A stretch of 64,000 nucleotides of DNA from Oscarella lobularis (Eukaryota; Porifera; Homoscleromorpha; Homosclerophorida; Oscarellidae). A program made the translations under genes and the position numbers. The notes beneath the pieces are model-generated. The model saw only the letters and a program-made list of their open reading frames with translations. It was not told the origin of the DNA and did no database searches. Numbering within the stretch: the first letter of the stretch is position 1; each line of letters opens with the position of its first letter. The DNA lies in assembly GCF_947507565.1 (NCBI RefSeq), contig NC_089194.1, positions 1,302,001 to 1,366,000 of the forward strand, written 5' to 3'. This document shows, in pieces, positions 10,177 to 22,400 of this stretch.

Positions 10177-10626
10177 CCTCGTACCCAGACCTTTCTCTGT
10201 GTCCCGTATAACGGCCCCTACGGCTCCGCCCCAAATGTTCCTGAGGACCAATTAGCGAGGGCGTGTCTTTACGCACGCTAGCATCAACTCTTCGAGATCG
10301 ACGTTCCTGCTTCGATTGGAAATCGATAGAACCGTCTTCGACATTCGCGACGTATGTTTGCATCCTGTTCGTAAGCTTTGTGTAGCCGTGTCGGCGCAGA
10401 TACCACCCAGAACTGTTGCAATGCTTATGAACGAAATGGGAAATACGTCGAAGACGGTTCTATCGGTTCCAATCGAAGCAGGAACGTCGATCTCGAAGAG
10501 TTGATGCTAGCGTGCGTAAAGACACGCCCTCGCTAATTGGTCCACAGGAACATTTGGGGCGGAGCCGTACCAGACCTTTCGCTGGGGACCGTTATACGGG
10601 ACACAGATAAAAGTCTGGGTACGAGG
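10177..10626. mobile_element. fold-back (MITE-like) inverted repeat
   Basis: Two long arms, about 10177-10345 and 10440-10626, are near-perfect reverse complements around a spacer of about 95 bases. Shared blocks include CCTCGTACCCAGAC, TGTGTCCCGTATAACGG, GGACCAATTAGCGAGGGC and GATCGACGTTCCTGCTTCGA. The right arm has an extra block of about 17 bases. No coding capacity. It looks like a miniature fold-back transposon sitting just downstream of the 3' end of factor B-like copy 2; target duplications were not identified. Confidence 0.7.
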
Positions 10627-10958
10627 GAGTGTACGAGGGCCCGGGTACAGTACGAGAGGGGTACGAGGCGCTTTTGCGATGTCGAAGCTATGACGTAGGG
10701 CGTCTCTAATAACTTAATTCGTTTAGCGCGTACCGCATGCAACACTTGGACCACGCGCGTTTGGCCAGACCCTTCCTCCCGAGCGAAGGGTGTGGCCTCC
10801 AGACTACTGACCGTGTGTGTAGATCGATCTAGAGCGCGTTACCTACAAAGAAGAGTACTGTGTACTGAGAAAATTTAGCTAATATTTTGAGCCAACAAGA
10901 CAATATGAAACTAATTCAATACACAACAGACACGTAGCTACTAATAACAACAAGAAAC

Positions 10959-13900
10959 TTAAAAGAGGTTCAAAGGAGGGGCGTCGTAGCATTGGTCTTG
11001 ACAGTCCTTGGACCAAGTTTGTTTTTCGTCTTCTATCCAATCAATGTAGTTTGCTACTTTAGTGTAAGCACCGTAGGTGTCCTTCTGAGCACAACCAATT
11101 CCCCAACTGACAATTCCAGTAACAACGAATGGCCTTTTGAGTTCGTTGCCGGTCTCTCGTTGAGACACAAACGGACCTCCACTGTCACCAGTGCACGCAT
11201 CTTTCTCACCTTCTCCATCCCCAGCGCAGAACATGTTGTCCGTTATTTCTTTTGGATCCATATTTGTGCAGTTCTCGTAATTCGTTATAGGTAGTTCAAC
11301 TTGATATTGATCAGTAGCAAAGGTGACCTTTTCTTCTTCCGTAACTTTCTTCGTTCCCCCCCATCCCACAACGGTTCCTACGACATCGCTTTGATACAGC
11401 TCCTCTTCTCCTGTTTTATTAGGCAAGCACACTGGTCTTGCGTAAGGTCGAAACCCGATGCAGCAATTCAAATGCAGCAGAGCAATGTCGTGGTCAAATG
11501 TGGGAGCAAATTTATAGGTATAGTTCGCGTGCATTGAAATTTTTCGGACGGCATACGTTTCCTCAGTGTTGTCCTCGACGTAGCGTCTTCTGTCTCCAAC
11601 AACAACTAACAGCTCTTCAGGTTCAAGTTTTGGTTGGCGATTCGGACTGTTAATGCAGTGAGCCGCAGTCAGAACAGTTTGCTCACCTATGATAGCTCCT
11701 CCGCATAGAAATGAAGCTTTACCGTTACGGAATAAATAGATGGCAACAACCCACGGCCAATCTCCGTCTTTTGCAAGACAGCCACCAACTGAACGTCGTC
11801 TGCGACTCTGCTTCATACAAGGAGACGAATCAACAAGCCCGCACTCAGAATAGTCTAGAAGTACAACACAACGGTATTTTTCTCAACGTTATTCAGAAAA
11901 AAGATGCTTACCAACTGTGACGCTAAACGCTTTTTTGACAACGTCAAGTATATCCACAACTTCCATCACACGGCTTTCTTGCTTGACGAGATTTACAAGA
12001 GATTTCACACCACGGTCATTCTTCTCTTCATGTTTTAAATCTCTTATGGCAAATGCGAACATAGTCACGTTGCTTTCTCTTATTTGCTCAGCAAATCGTT
12101 CTGGACTACCTCCCCAGTTTGTGTAGCCATCTGTAATGAGGAAAGCCGCTTTAGTGCACTCTCGTCTTTCCAGCTTCGTCGCGTCAACTGCAAATATATT
12201 TTGATGCAACTTTCGAAGAACATCACTTGTTCCCGTCGCTCCCCAGCAGGATTTGGTCAAGTTAGGAGAATTGATAGCTTCTCTGACGTCACTTCCAGTC
12301 AAAGAGTCAAAGGTAAAGTGGATTTTCGCTTTGTCGTCATACGTCAAGAGCGCAAACCGAGCGTCTCCGTTGTCAACGTGAGAGAAAACGTTGACAATGG
12401 TTTTCACAAACTCAATGCTTTTACCGAAAAGCTTTCCCTTCATACTCTTCGAGCAGTCAACAGCAAAAGCAATGTCTACGCAACCGTCTCCAACTATGAT
12501 AGACCGTCCTTTGCACAGTGACTTTCTATCAGACTTTGGCGTTGGTAGTGCAAGTGGTGTTGCTTCTGTAGAGGGAAAAGAGGTCGGTCGACCGCCAATG
12601 CCGCTTATAGCATCCTTGCAGGCGATAACTCTGTCCAGAAAGTTAGCTCGTAAACTAGCAGCTATTTCTGCCGGATCTCTAAACTTGCCTGCAATGTATA
12701 AGCTCTAGCTAAGATGCCAACTATATAAATATTCAGAGTGCACTCACTTTTACATATTGCTTCGTTGCCGTCCCAGAACGGCTCGCCCGATCCTGATGCC
12801 TGACAGGTGCGTGACACCGAACCGATAAGCTCGTACCCTGGGCTGCACGTAAACGCTATCGGAGCACCATCTTCAAAAGATTCAGCTTTTCGCGTACCGT
12901 TCTTAGGTACTCCAGGATCAGGGCAAACAGCTAAGTCCTCTGAGAGAAAAAAGTGTATAAGGCTTTAGGTAGACAGAGATCTTATGGTTCGTACTGATGC
13001 ATTCAAACGGCTCTCTTCTACTGACGGAAAGCGTAGACCACTGGCCATTTGAATCGCATACGCGAAATGGAATTCCACGAAGTCCGTATCCATCAGGACA
13101 GCTATAGTTCACTGTTGTTTTCCAGAGATATTTTCCTATTAAGCGCCCAACGTCGGTGATGTGCCTTTCGCCGTTCGGTTGCGGTGCCTCTGGCGGATCC
13201 CCGCATGTGACAGCTGAAAAATATTTGAACTTTTGTCAGTACAGAAATTGAAAGTTTTACGTTCGCAATCTGGCACTTTAGGATCATACTCCCAATTTCC
13301 GTTGCAGGAGCAAGTTGCCTTGATTGATTTCTTGCCCTGCAACCCGTCTTGGTAATATCCGGTATTGCATTTTATCGTCAGTTTTTCTCCTATTAGATAC
13401 TCATCGAGACTGTCAGACACAATTCTTCCGTGAGGAATAAAAAACGGTTTCTTGCACGATTTCGCTTCTAAATAATAGGTAATCATGGCTAGACACTAGG
13501 TCATTGAAATCGTACGCACCTTGACAAGAGACTTCTCCATCTGGCGACCATACTCCTTGCTTGCATGTTTTATAAGAAACGCCTATTCTTTTGTAGCCAG
13601 TGCAACACCAGTAGTCAATTCTTTGACTGAAGTTAGAAACGTATATTCCACCGTTGATTATGGAGTCAGGTTTCTGGCACGCATCGTTATTTGAAGAAAG
13701 TCGAAGAGCTATCTTGAAGCCCTTTCTTTGAATGTTTCTATCAGAGGTGAAATGAAAGACAAGTCCTGGCGTTTGAAGACGCTTGAAAATATCTGCTCCA
13801 CTATCTCCGCTAAAGAGCTGAACGTCTCCGCTGCTTCCGTCAAGAGAATGAAAAACTTTCAAATTGTCGGAGCCACTCTCGGTCTGAAATGCCTCGACGT

Positions 13901-14646
13901 CATAGCTGATTTTTGCGACGTATGCTCCATCAGGCAGATGCGGGACAACAGTCCATAAGCAGTCAGCATTGGGAGGATAATCACCAAACCTTCCTTTTGG
14001 TGACTTGAGCGTTTCTTTTTTGTTTTTGTTCAAAACAATCAGGCCACCGCAGTCTACAAAACGAAAAATTCAAAAATTCTCGAAGATAAGCGCTGTACAT
14101 GCGATGAATTACATATATAAATGTACGTACCTGTTGTTTTGAACGCGGCCTTGAAACGCCTTTCAGTAACTTCGCACGTCGTTCTCAGATCAACGTACAT
14201 ATGCTGACCAGACGAGACGATCTCACGAGGTACGTGTCCGGACGTAAACGCGGTAATGAGTGGCTGCGATTTGCCCGTTCCGTCGTAAATTTTGACGAAA
14301 TCGCCTCTCGCCAGCATAAAATCTTGAATGCTAAGCCGTATTTTTTTGCCTCTTGTAGGCGAAGTGATTTGCCACGAAAACTTGAGACATTGCATGGCGA
14401 GATTCGTTTTCTTCGTCACCAATTCGCCCGTATTGCCGTTGAGCACTTTGGAAGACTTGACGCTTCCTAAGGAACGCCTATTAGATCCATACTAAAGAGG
14501 TAAGAGACTCAAAGCTCTTCCCTCAGCACTACGTACTCACTTGAGCAGCATTTGCATTTCTCCGCTTTACATTCGAGTTGAGTTGAAGCAGAGATCAAAG
14601 CGAGAGTTAAAATCAGTAGAACAAGCCATGCCGCTTGGCATTCCAT
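10959..14646 (-). CDS. complement factor B-like protease, copy 2 (complete)
   Basis: Complete eight-exon gene; spliced length 3267 bases, 1088 residues. Exons: 14541-14646 (signal peptide), 14131-14466 (CUB 1), 13520-14053 (CUB 2, CCP 1), 13261-13467 (CCP 2), 12995-13213 (CCP 3), 12748-12939 (CCP 4), 11912-12688 (linker, VWA), 10959-11854 (trypsin domain). VWA MIDAS residues are present (DCSKS, GATGT, ITDGYTN), preceded by KGR-SIIV at the factor D-type cleavage position. The protease has His (TAAHC), Asp (HDIALL) and Ser (GDSGGP); DACTGDSGG puts Asp at the specificity site, so trypsin-like cleavage after Arg/Lys is expected. RRRR-SVGG precedes it like a classical activation site, which vertebrate factor B lacks. 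Probable convertase protease for the C3-like proteins; the MASP-like CUB pair makes the layout unusual. Confidence 0.9.
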
Positions 14647-14917
14647 TTCGTGACGACGTTTGCGTGAGACTGACCTTCGTCGCAGAGGGTCGTTCGTTGG
14701 AGAACGAAGAAGTGGGAGTGACGGCTGTGGGGGATTTGAGTCTCCCACCACCGCCTTTAGCTAAAGAAGGAAGTCGATTGCGTCGTGTCGGGATCTTTTC
14801 GCTCTTTTACCGGGGTTTATTAAAATAAGGAATTTTTAATTGAACCCAGAAGAACTGAAGGAAGAAAACAGCCAAGCAAAAACTCAAAACAGCGGCGTTT
14901 AGACGATACATTATAAT
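14647..14917. promoter_or_regulatory. upstream region of factor B-like copy 2
   Basis: Short gap between factor B-like copy 2 and the end of the CCP/Kunitz/NTR gene, both on the minus strand. It shares roughly 100 bases with the region above copy 1, including the GTGGG...CCCAC inverted repeat near 14725-14750. Also probably holds the 3' untranslated end of the neighbouring gene. Confidence 0.4.
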
Positions 14918-17900
14918 TTAGTAAAGTTCAGGGCATTCGTTTCTCACTTTTTCTTCCAACTTTCTGTAGTTTGCAAAGGGAAGAATCAGATCGTGTTCCG
15001 TAAATTGGGGCCACCGGCTACCCGCGGGCAACGTGCCCGTGATTAGGTACTCTCCCCTTTGGAGGAGGGCACTGCAGGGGCAACGAATCTTCTCGGCGTT
15101 TACCAAAAAGACCTGATTGTTCTCAACTACACCCCGGGGGCCCCAGTACTTCTTGCCTACGGTGACGACGAAGCCGTTGCTTCCGAAGCGAAACATGGGA
15201 GGCAAATCGACAGTAAGAGTAGCCACTAAAAAAGAAAACGCCGTCAAAATTTTGTGCGCGAGAAAGTATCGAGCGTACTGAAGTGTTCGAGGTTGCTTCT
15301 TTTCTTACAAGCTTCCTTCACCGTCAGATTGTGCCTCTTTCGACAAGGAGCTGTACATATTACGTTAGGATACTTCAAAGAGGGTCCCTTATTGTCTTAC
15401 CCGAAGAAACGATTCCATATCTCTTCTGAGCTAAAACACAGAGCTTATTATCGCAATTGCCAGATACAAAAAATGCACTTACTTCGGCAAATTTTTTCGC
15501 AGGAACGCTGACTAGCAAAATTGTTATTGTTGCCAAAGCAGCCCTTATAGTAGAGAGGCTTGCACGAGTTGTCTGCCCAATCAAAGTGATATCTTAGGAC
15601 ATTATTTCGACATGGGCCAATGTCAACTGGCTCCTTGCAGAATGTGTCTACGTAAAAATCAGGCAATAGCAATTGCTGTAATCCAAAGAGCACAGAACTC
15701 ACTGCATTCACACGTTTTGTAGCATTCGTGTTGCGTCTCAAAAACATTGAGGCCCTTGAAACAGCCACCAACGAGGAACCTCTCGCAGATTCTCTTATCA
15801 GAGTTGTAGTACCACTTGTATTCATAAGCAGGGCAGTCTCCTGACGGCTTTGGTGCCGAACAAACACCTCCTGCAGCAAATAGTTGCCAGTCATACAGCT
15901 AAACTTAAAAGATGCTCAAGAAGACTTGCCTTGCTTGCACGGTCCATCTTCTACTTTAGAAATAGACTTCTTTGTTTTGCAGACTTCAGAGTGTAAATGG
16001 CATTCTGTTTTGTACGTGACAGCGTCGCTGCCGCAAACTGGGTCATCGATTTCGCTGCAATCGCTTTCGTCTGTGCACACGCACTCGCACTGCTCGTTTT
16101 CATTGAGAATGAGCTTTTTATGGTTGTTAAAGTCGCATGGCGTGTTTTTGCAGCGGTCTACATAAAAAAGATTTCAGCGTCTTAGAGTATAAAAGATTAT
16201 CGCTTACCAAAGCATGTAGGCGGCTTTTTTGTCCATTCGCCCTTTTCATTGCATTCTGATTCGTCATTTCCAATTAATCGAAACCTGTCTTCTTTGCAAA
16301 TAAAATTGACTTTTGACGGATACCTGTAGACGTCTCGATCTGGCGACACCAACACATTTTCGGACACATCGGGCTTTGGACACGTAACAACTAAAGAAGA
16401 AAGCACATCGGTCAGCATCTGCTATAACAGATACTACAGAATCTCTTGGCTTTTACCAACGCATGTCGGCAGCGGGTCGTGCCACTGAAGGCTGTCGTTG
16501 CACCTAACCGTTTTCAAGCCTTTGACTTCATATCCCACATTACATGTCAAAGTGACGAAAGTGTTGACTTTGTGGATTTCTCTGTCTGTGAATTTTCCAT
16601 TGTAAGGATTCGATAGCCCAGGACAGGCTTTAGCTAAAGTCAGTATTGAGTGCACCTGCATCATTATTTGTGCATTTCACCGTACGTTTGCAATAAGGCC
16701 AGTGATCGGACCAAACGCAGCCGCCCACACACGTCAAACTTTCCTTGCCTACCAGAAAGTAACCAACGTCACAGCTGAAAGTGACGCTCTCGCCAATAGA
16801 CACGTTCGAATTCGTAGTAGGCTTAACGATGCCGTGTTCAAAGTCTTCATAGGCGCAATAGGATGAATTCGCAGTAACGTTGCAAGGTTCTTCTGTAGAG
16901 GCAAAGATAATCATGCAATTGCGGCTAGCCTACCAACAGCTCACTTAGACACTGTGGAAAAACGTCGTACTTCCACGTTCCGTCTGCACCACATTTTATA
17001 GCACGGTCTCCATGAAGTTTAAAACACGTGTTACACGTGTATGAAACGTATTCCCCTACTTTGAACCCTTCGTCTTTGTGGTCTTTGGGCGCTCGCTGTC
17101 CATTTGTAATAAAACATGGATCAGGACAGTAGGTTACTCTTGCAGCTGAAACAAAAGAAGTATAGGTGCAAAGAATAAGGCTGCATGAAAAAACATTACG
17201 TTCACGGTATTTCTTTTTTTCGTCACAGATTTCATTGTACGGTTTCACGAATATGTCTACTTCGCAGATAGATAATATTCTGTTAGACCCAGGGATGTGT
17301 ATAGACAAGTATTGCCCGGGAATGTAGTCATCGCAAAAAACATCGTAGTCTGTTGTAGTCATTGAAAGGGTGTCCTTTCGGCGCCCACATCGTGTGGCTT
17401 TTGATCTCTGTTCGTCATCTTCGCGTACAACCGGCTTGCGCCAGCTTTGAGATACGTGAACTTCAAAACCCGCAATGCTCGTAATTTCACCCGAGTGTCG
17501 AAGGTTTTTCAGATCGTTTAGCTTGAATTTTCTGATTGTGCTTTCCTTTATTTCTTTGACGCCGTAAACGGTCACGCTACTTACTTCGTATTCACGTTTC
17601 ATATCTATCCAAAGACGAGGATTTTTCGTTCCAAAAACGATCTCGCCTTTGCTTGTCGTTTTGAGACATGTCACTGAGCAGTTACAGAAGAACTGACTGT
17701 ACTTTCCATCAACAGAAAAATCAGAAATCTTCCTTCGTATTCCTTCTGCGCACGATCTGGAAGACGGCAATCTAAGCGTTTTGGGTACTTGGCATCCGCC
17801 TAAAAAAACGTATGCTTTACTTAGCCTGACAAGCCTAGACAATCAGAAGACTTACCGTAATTTCGAAGGCACTTTGGGGCTTTTCCATTCCACTTCTTGT

Positions 17901-19078
17901 TAGGCATGCACACCAACTCATCAGCTCCTATCATATCATACCCATCGAAGCAAGAAAACGTAGCAATCTTATGAATATCGTATTTAACGAATTCGCCGTT
18001 ACGGGGAGGTAACAATTCCTGACATGAAACGCCTAAGCAGAAGAGTAAATAAATTTTTTATAATTACTGATTGCACGTAAGCATACGATGGCAGCATGGG
18101 TCAGGGCCACACCACGTGCCGTTATGCAAGCAGTCTCGTACAGGACGGTTTTGTAGAACAAAGCCGGCTTGGCACTCATAATGAATGTATTCGCCGACGT
18201 CAAAGTGTTTCTTATCTTCTATTATATGTCCATTTGTAGGATTTGAAGGACGAATGCAGCCGTCATGACAAACTGGCGTGTTTCCTTTCCACTTTCCTTC
18301 AGCACCGTGGCAGGTGAGTCTAAATGGTCCTTCGTTCAAATTCAATGTTTGATATCCTTTTCTGCATTCAAGTTCAACATCTGAACAGTTGCCATATAAC
18401 GTCTCATTGTGTGCACATAAATTTTTGCTCTCCCGAGATATTATGGCATTCGGTACATTTGGTTTGTCACAGCATTGATCTAGAAGACAAAATTGACGGA
18501 TTAAATTTATATGTCCTTAGCCATACCGCAATGCAAAGGCTGGCCGCTTAAACTACCGTCCTTCTTGCAAGTCCTATTGGTGTCACCTTGAAGAACAGCT
18601 GCACCGTCTCTGCAAGAATATGTGACAGTTTCTCCCTTGCAGATCGTTCCAGAACGTGAAGCCTGCACAAATTCTTTGACAACAGGCAGGAAACATGCTA
18701 CAATAAAACGTCAGTAAACTTTGAAATAAAAACAACGCTATATAACATACTGGGGCATTTGCACTTGGGTAAAACTTTCGGGTCCCATACGGCCTTTCCC
18801 CTTTTTCTAATACACTTGATCTTAGTAGATCCCTCCAATTCATACGGAGGAACGCAGCTAAATTTGAACTCTGCTCCAATTTTGCGCCCCTTTTCGCTCC
18901 GTCTCGTTCTTTCACGTATTAAATGAGAGGGTAGCTCGTCCATTTTTTTACACTGTTTTCCTGTGGAACAGATCAAGTTAGATATGAGCTAGTGCCAACG
19001 CCTCCTTCGCACTCAACCTTCACTGACGGTCAGCACAGCACAGCCAATCACTAGAAGTAGCAACAGAGAAAGATGCAT
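14918..19078 (-). CDS. secreted CCP(9)-fucolectin-Kazal-Kunitz(2)-NTR protein, candidate complement regulator
   Basis: Fifteen exons, spliced 3291 bases, 1096 residues. Exon 1 (19018-19078) encodes signal peptide MHLSLLLLLVIGCAVLTVSE. CCP modules: 18751-18960, 18527-18697, 18087-18479 (two), 17856-18032, 16945-17145, 16686-16892, 16457-16633, 16208-16390. Exon 17200-17799 is a fucolectin (FTP)-type domain ending YLSIHIPGSNRILSICEVDI. Exon 15930-16157 is a Kazal domain (DPVCGSDAVTYKTEC), with a GC-AG intron after it. Exons 15703-15870 and 15483-15647 are Kunitz domains (FLVGGCF, YYKGCFGNNNNF). Exons 15309-15350 and 14918-15225 make an NTR domain (CPCSALLQRGEYLITG). Nearly all boundaries are phase 1, typical of module shuffling. 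CCP-rich proteins next to C3 genes are often regulators, and Kunitz/Kazal domains inhibit serine proteases, so a brake on the convertase is plausible but unproven. Confidence 0.85.
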
Positions 19079-19477
19079 CGTTCTGGGTTAACTAGAAGAC
19101 CAAGACTGGACGTTCAAAAGACGTTCCGTTGTCTAACAAGCCAAACTCACGTGCTCTCGTGTGAGAAGGGCAACTGGAGGAAAGGAAGATCCGGCTCTGC
19201 TTTTGTTGTCTCTCTCACATCCTCCTTATTGTCTCTCCACGGGAAAGGTCAAAGGGAAAAGCCGGGCACACAGGTAGGAGGTTGGCGTATATGGGGGAGA
19301 GATGAGCCCCACCCTCTACTCATCGCCGAACGAGACATATATAGTCAAAATCGCCTCTGGTTCCTTATTTTAAAGCTGCATAGTGAGATCACTCGTCGCA
19401 ACCTATAGCTTCGTTCCCACTCAGCTTCCCGGCCTTAGAACTGTTACGCCGTCTGCGAGCGCAACAAGGAAAAGAAT
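19079..19477. promoter_or_regulatory. bidirectional promoter of the CCP/Kunitz/NTR gene and C3-like gene 1
   Basis: The two start codons lie 399 bases apart on opposite strands, so this gap must hold both promoters. A TATA-like ACATATATAG lies about 140 bases before the C3-like start (near 19334-19344). No perfect NF-kB or STAT site was recognised by eye. Head-to-head layout suggests co-regulation. Confidence 0.55.
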
Positions 19478-22400
19478 ATGTCTGCAGCTTTTCTTGCTTT
19501 TGCTTTGCTTGTTACAGCAACCAATGCATGGTAAAACGTCTGGACTGTTAACGGTGGAGACGCATAGCAACCGGGTTCTCCCTTTTTTTTCCAGCTCCCC
19601 AAAGTATCTTGTCGTCTGTCCTGAAGTACTGCAAGTTGGAGTCGAACAGACGATTGCTGTCTCCTTATTCAGCGAAGAAACAATCCCGATCAAAGTTCAA
19701 GTAGAAAAGTTTGATGGTTCTGTCATAGACGAAACCGAATACGTCAATGTGCCCAAAGGCACAAAAGAGTTCAAGATCAGAGTAAAATCATCGTTTTTTT
19801 TGAAAAGGAGTAGCGATAGAGATGCTTCTTCCAGGTTCCCTGCGTCGACGTGACCGAACCGAGCGAAGGAGGGACTCGTTATGCCTACGTCAGAGTTCTA
19901 TTGAATGATGTTGATTGCCAAATCAACGAGAGTCGACGAGTGATTCTGAGTCTCAAATCGGCATCAGTATTCGTCCAGACTGACAAACCTGTCTATAGAA
20001 GAGACGACGAGGGTAGAAACGGTCTGGCTTTCGTACGAAGGCATTGTCTAAAAAGGGGTCCTCTCTAGTGAGAATTCGGTTTGTTGCCGTCAAGTCAGAC
20101 CTTAAGCCTGTGGAGGATCAGATCGAGGTGCGGTTGGGCTAACGAACGACGTAGTAAACAGCGTGGCCTCGCCGAATTCTAACCTAGCGCACGATGAGTG
20201 CGAATATTACCTGTTACTATGGCTACCACCCACAAAATCGATCTGGCGAGGCTACACAGAGAATGCATGCGCATGAAGACCGCTTCAGACTATTCACTGC
20301 TTGACGGATTTGTTTTAGGTCACCGTGGACATCAAGGTAATTATCTCGACAGTAGAAGGCAGCGTATCCAACAGGATAACGTCTTAGAATCCACAAGGCG
20401 TTATTGTCAATCGTTTCGTTCTCAAGCCAGCCTCTGAAGACAATCCAAGTATGTCGTCAGATGCGTTCAGTCTGTTAGTAAAACCTGGTCTGCAGCCATT
20501 CAAAAACATTCACTGAGTCTGGGGCATGACCCCATGTTTGGAAAGTGGACGATTTCTGCTAAATATGGCTGCAAGGTTGAATAGATAGTCTAAGTATTAT
20601 TACGCCGAATTGACATACGTAATTTAGAATAGCGAGATTTCAGAATTTCATTTTCAAGTTGAAGATTATGGTATGCCATAGGAACTAATAACGCTTTCTC
20701 GGATTCTATTGTTTTATTAGTATTGCCGAGATTCGAAGTCATAATCACTCCACCTAAAATTATCGACGCAATAACTGATCACATCGTCGTTGGAGTGAAA
20801 TCTATGTAATGCCTATATTTGTTTATTTTAGCAAATGGCGTGTGGCAATGACTGTACTCTAGATATACGTATGGAAAGCCTGTAGTAGGAAGGCTCAACG
20901 TCACGTTGGGGATAGCAGAGAGGAACTCCACTTTAGTTCGAATATTCAGAACAGAACTGTTTGAAATTACAAGCAACGTGAGCAGGCTAAGAACGACTTG
21001 AAATTGAATAAATATAGAGCCTGCCTTTCAGGATAAAGGAACGAAACAACTGACTTTTCCAAATGATGGTTACGGAGTCTTTCCAGAAGGAAAGTTGCTT
21101 TACATCTACGCAGAGGTTACGGAAAAAGCTAGCTTCATAAGTCAAAGCAATAGAGACAGAACAGCTGTTTTTACTGCCGTTCCCATTTTGCTTGATTGCA
21201 GTCTGTCAAAGCCTTTCTACGCACCTCTTCTGCCTTATGAACTAAACGTATGCACTAGTTCAAACGACTGCGTATGCATGACTGTGTATAAATTGCTATC
21301 GTTTAGATTCAGGCAAAATACGCTAACGGAGAATCAGCAGCTCAGAAAGACATCAAGATTGTTACGGGACACGACGGAAAGGAACTAACAGAGCCTTCTG
21401 ATGAAAATGGAATAGCATCGTTTAGGCTCCAAATTAACACGCCAGCAAATAAAATCGCTATCAGAGTACGCAAAAGAGAAATATTTCTTTGTAGGTATGT
21501 TAAATGGACTCTTAGGCCAGCGTTGGAAGTCAACTGGAAGAGGAAGTGTGTCAACTACAAGCATACCAAACGTCATGCGACCAATACATGGTAGTTACCA
21601 CACGTACTCCAGTACCGTTTAAGAAAGGCAGTCCTGCAACATTCGAAATTGTCAAGGGAGCAAATAATGCAGATGGCGAAGTAGAAATGCATTTATCCTT
21701 TTTGAGAGATGTACATACATGGTGGATTTCCTCTGTGTAGTTTTATTTTCACGTGGCGGTGATTTCTTGCGGAAAACTCCAAAGAACGTCCATTGAAAAA
21801 AACACAAAAGGACCAATTTCGTCGTTTCAAGTTAAAATTGAGCCAACTTTCTGTAGCACAATGTGTGTTGTGGCCTACTACGAAACAGAGTGCGACGAAA
21901 GCTCTGCTATAATTTCCGATTACTTATGCACCGACATTGAAGAAAAATGTTCCAATAATGTAGGTCATGAGCCGATTAGTTTTACAAAGACTATAAATTT
22001 TCAGTAGATGGGGCTTCAAGTTTTTGCTAGGGATAACACAGTTCAACCGGGACAGAACAATGTACAGCTCAGAATTACTGCAGCTCCGTATTCCGATATT
22101 GCACTCATGGCAGTTGATAAAGGACTCTACCTACTTAACAACGAAACTAAACTGACAAAAAAGAAGGCAATTCAATTCAGGAGTCTCAAATCAGTATAGT
22201 ATAGTACCGTTTTCGTATAGATATTTAATGAACTGCGACGGTACGACACGTCGTGTGAGCACAAACTGAACGGAGTAGAGGGAATCTTTACCGTAGGTTT
22301 AGTATGATATCTGACTTAGATTTCAGTGATTGTGAAACTGTTCTATTAGGCTATTGGGCTAACGTCTCTTAGCAATGGAGTCATGTCACCTGCTCAACGT

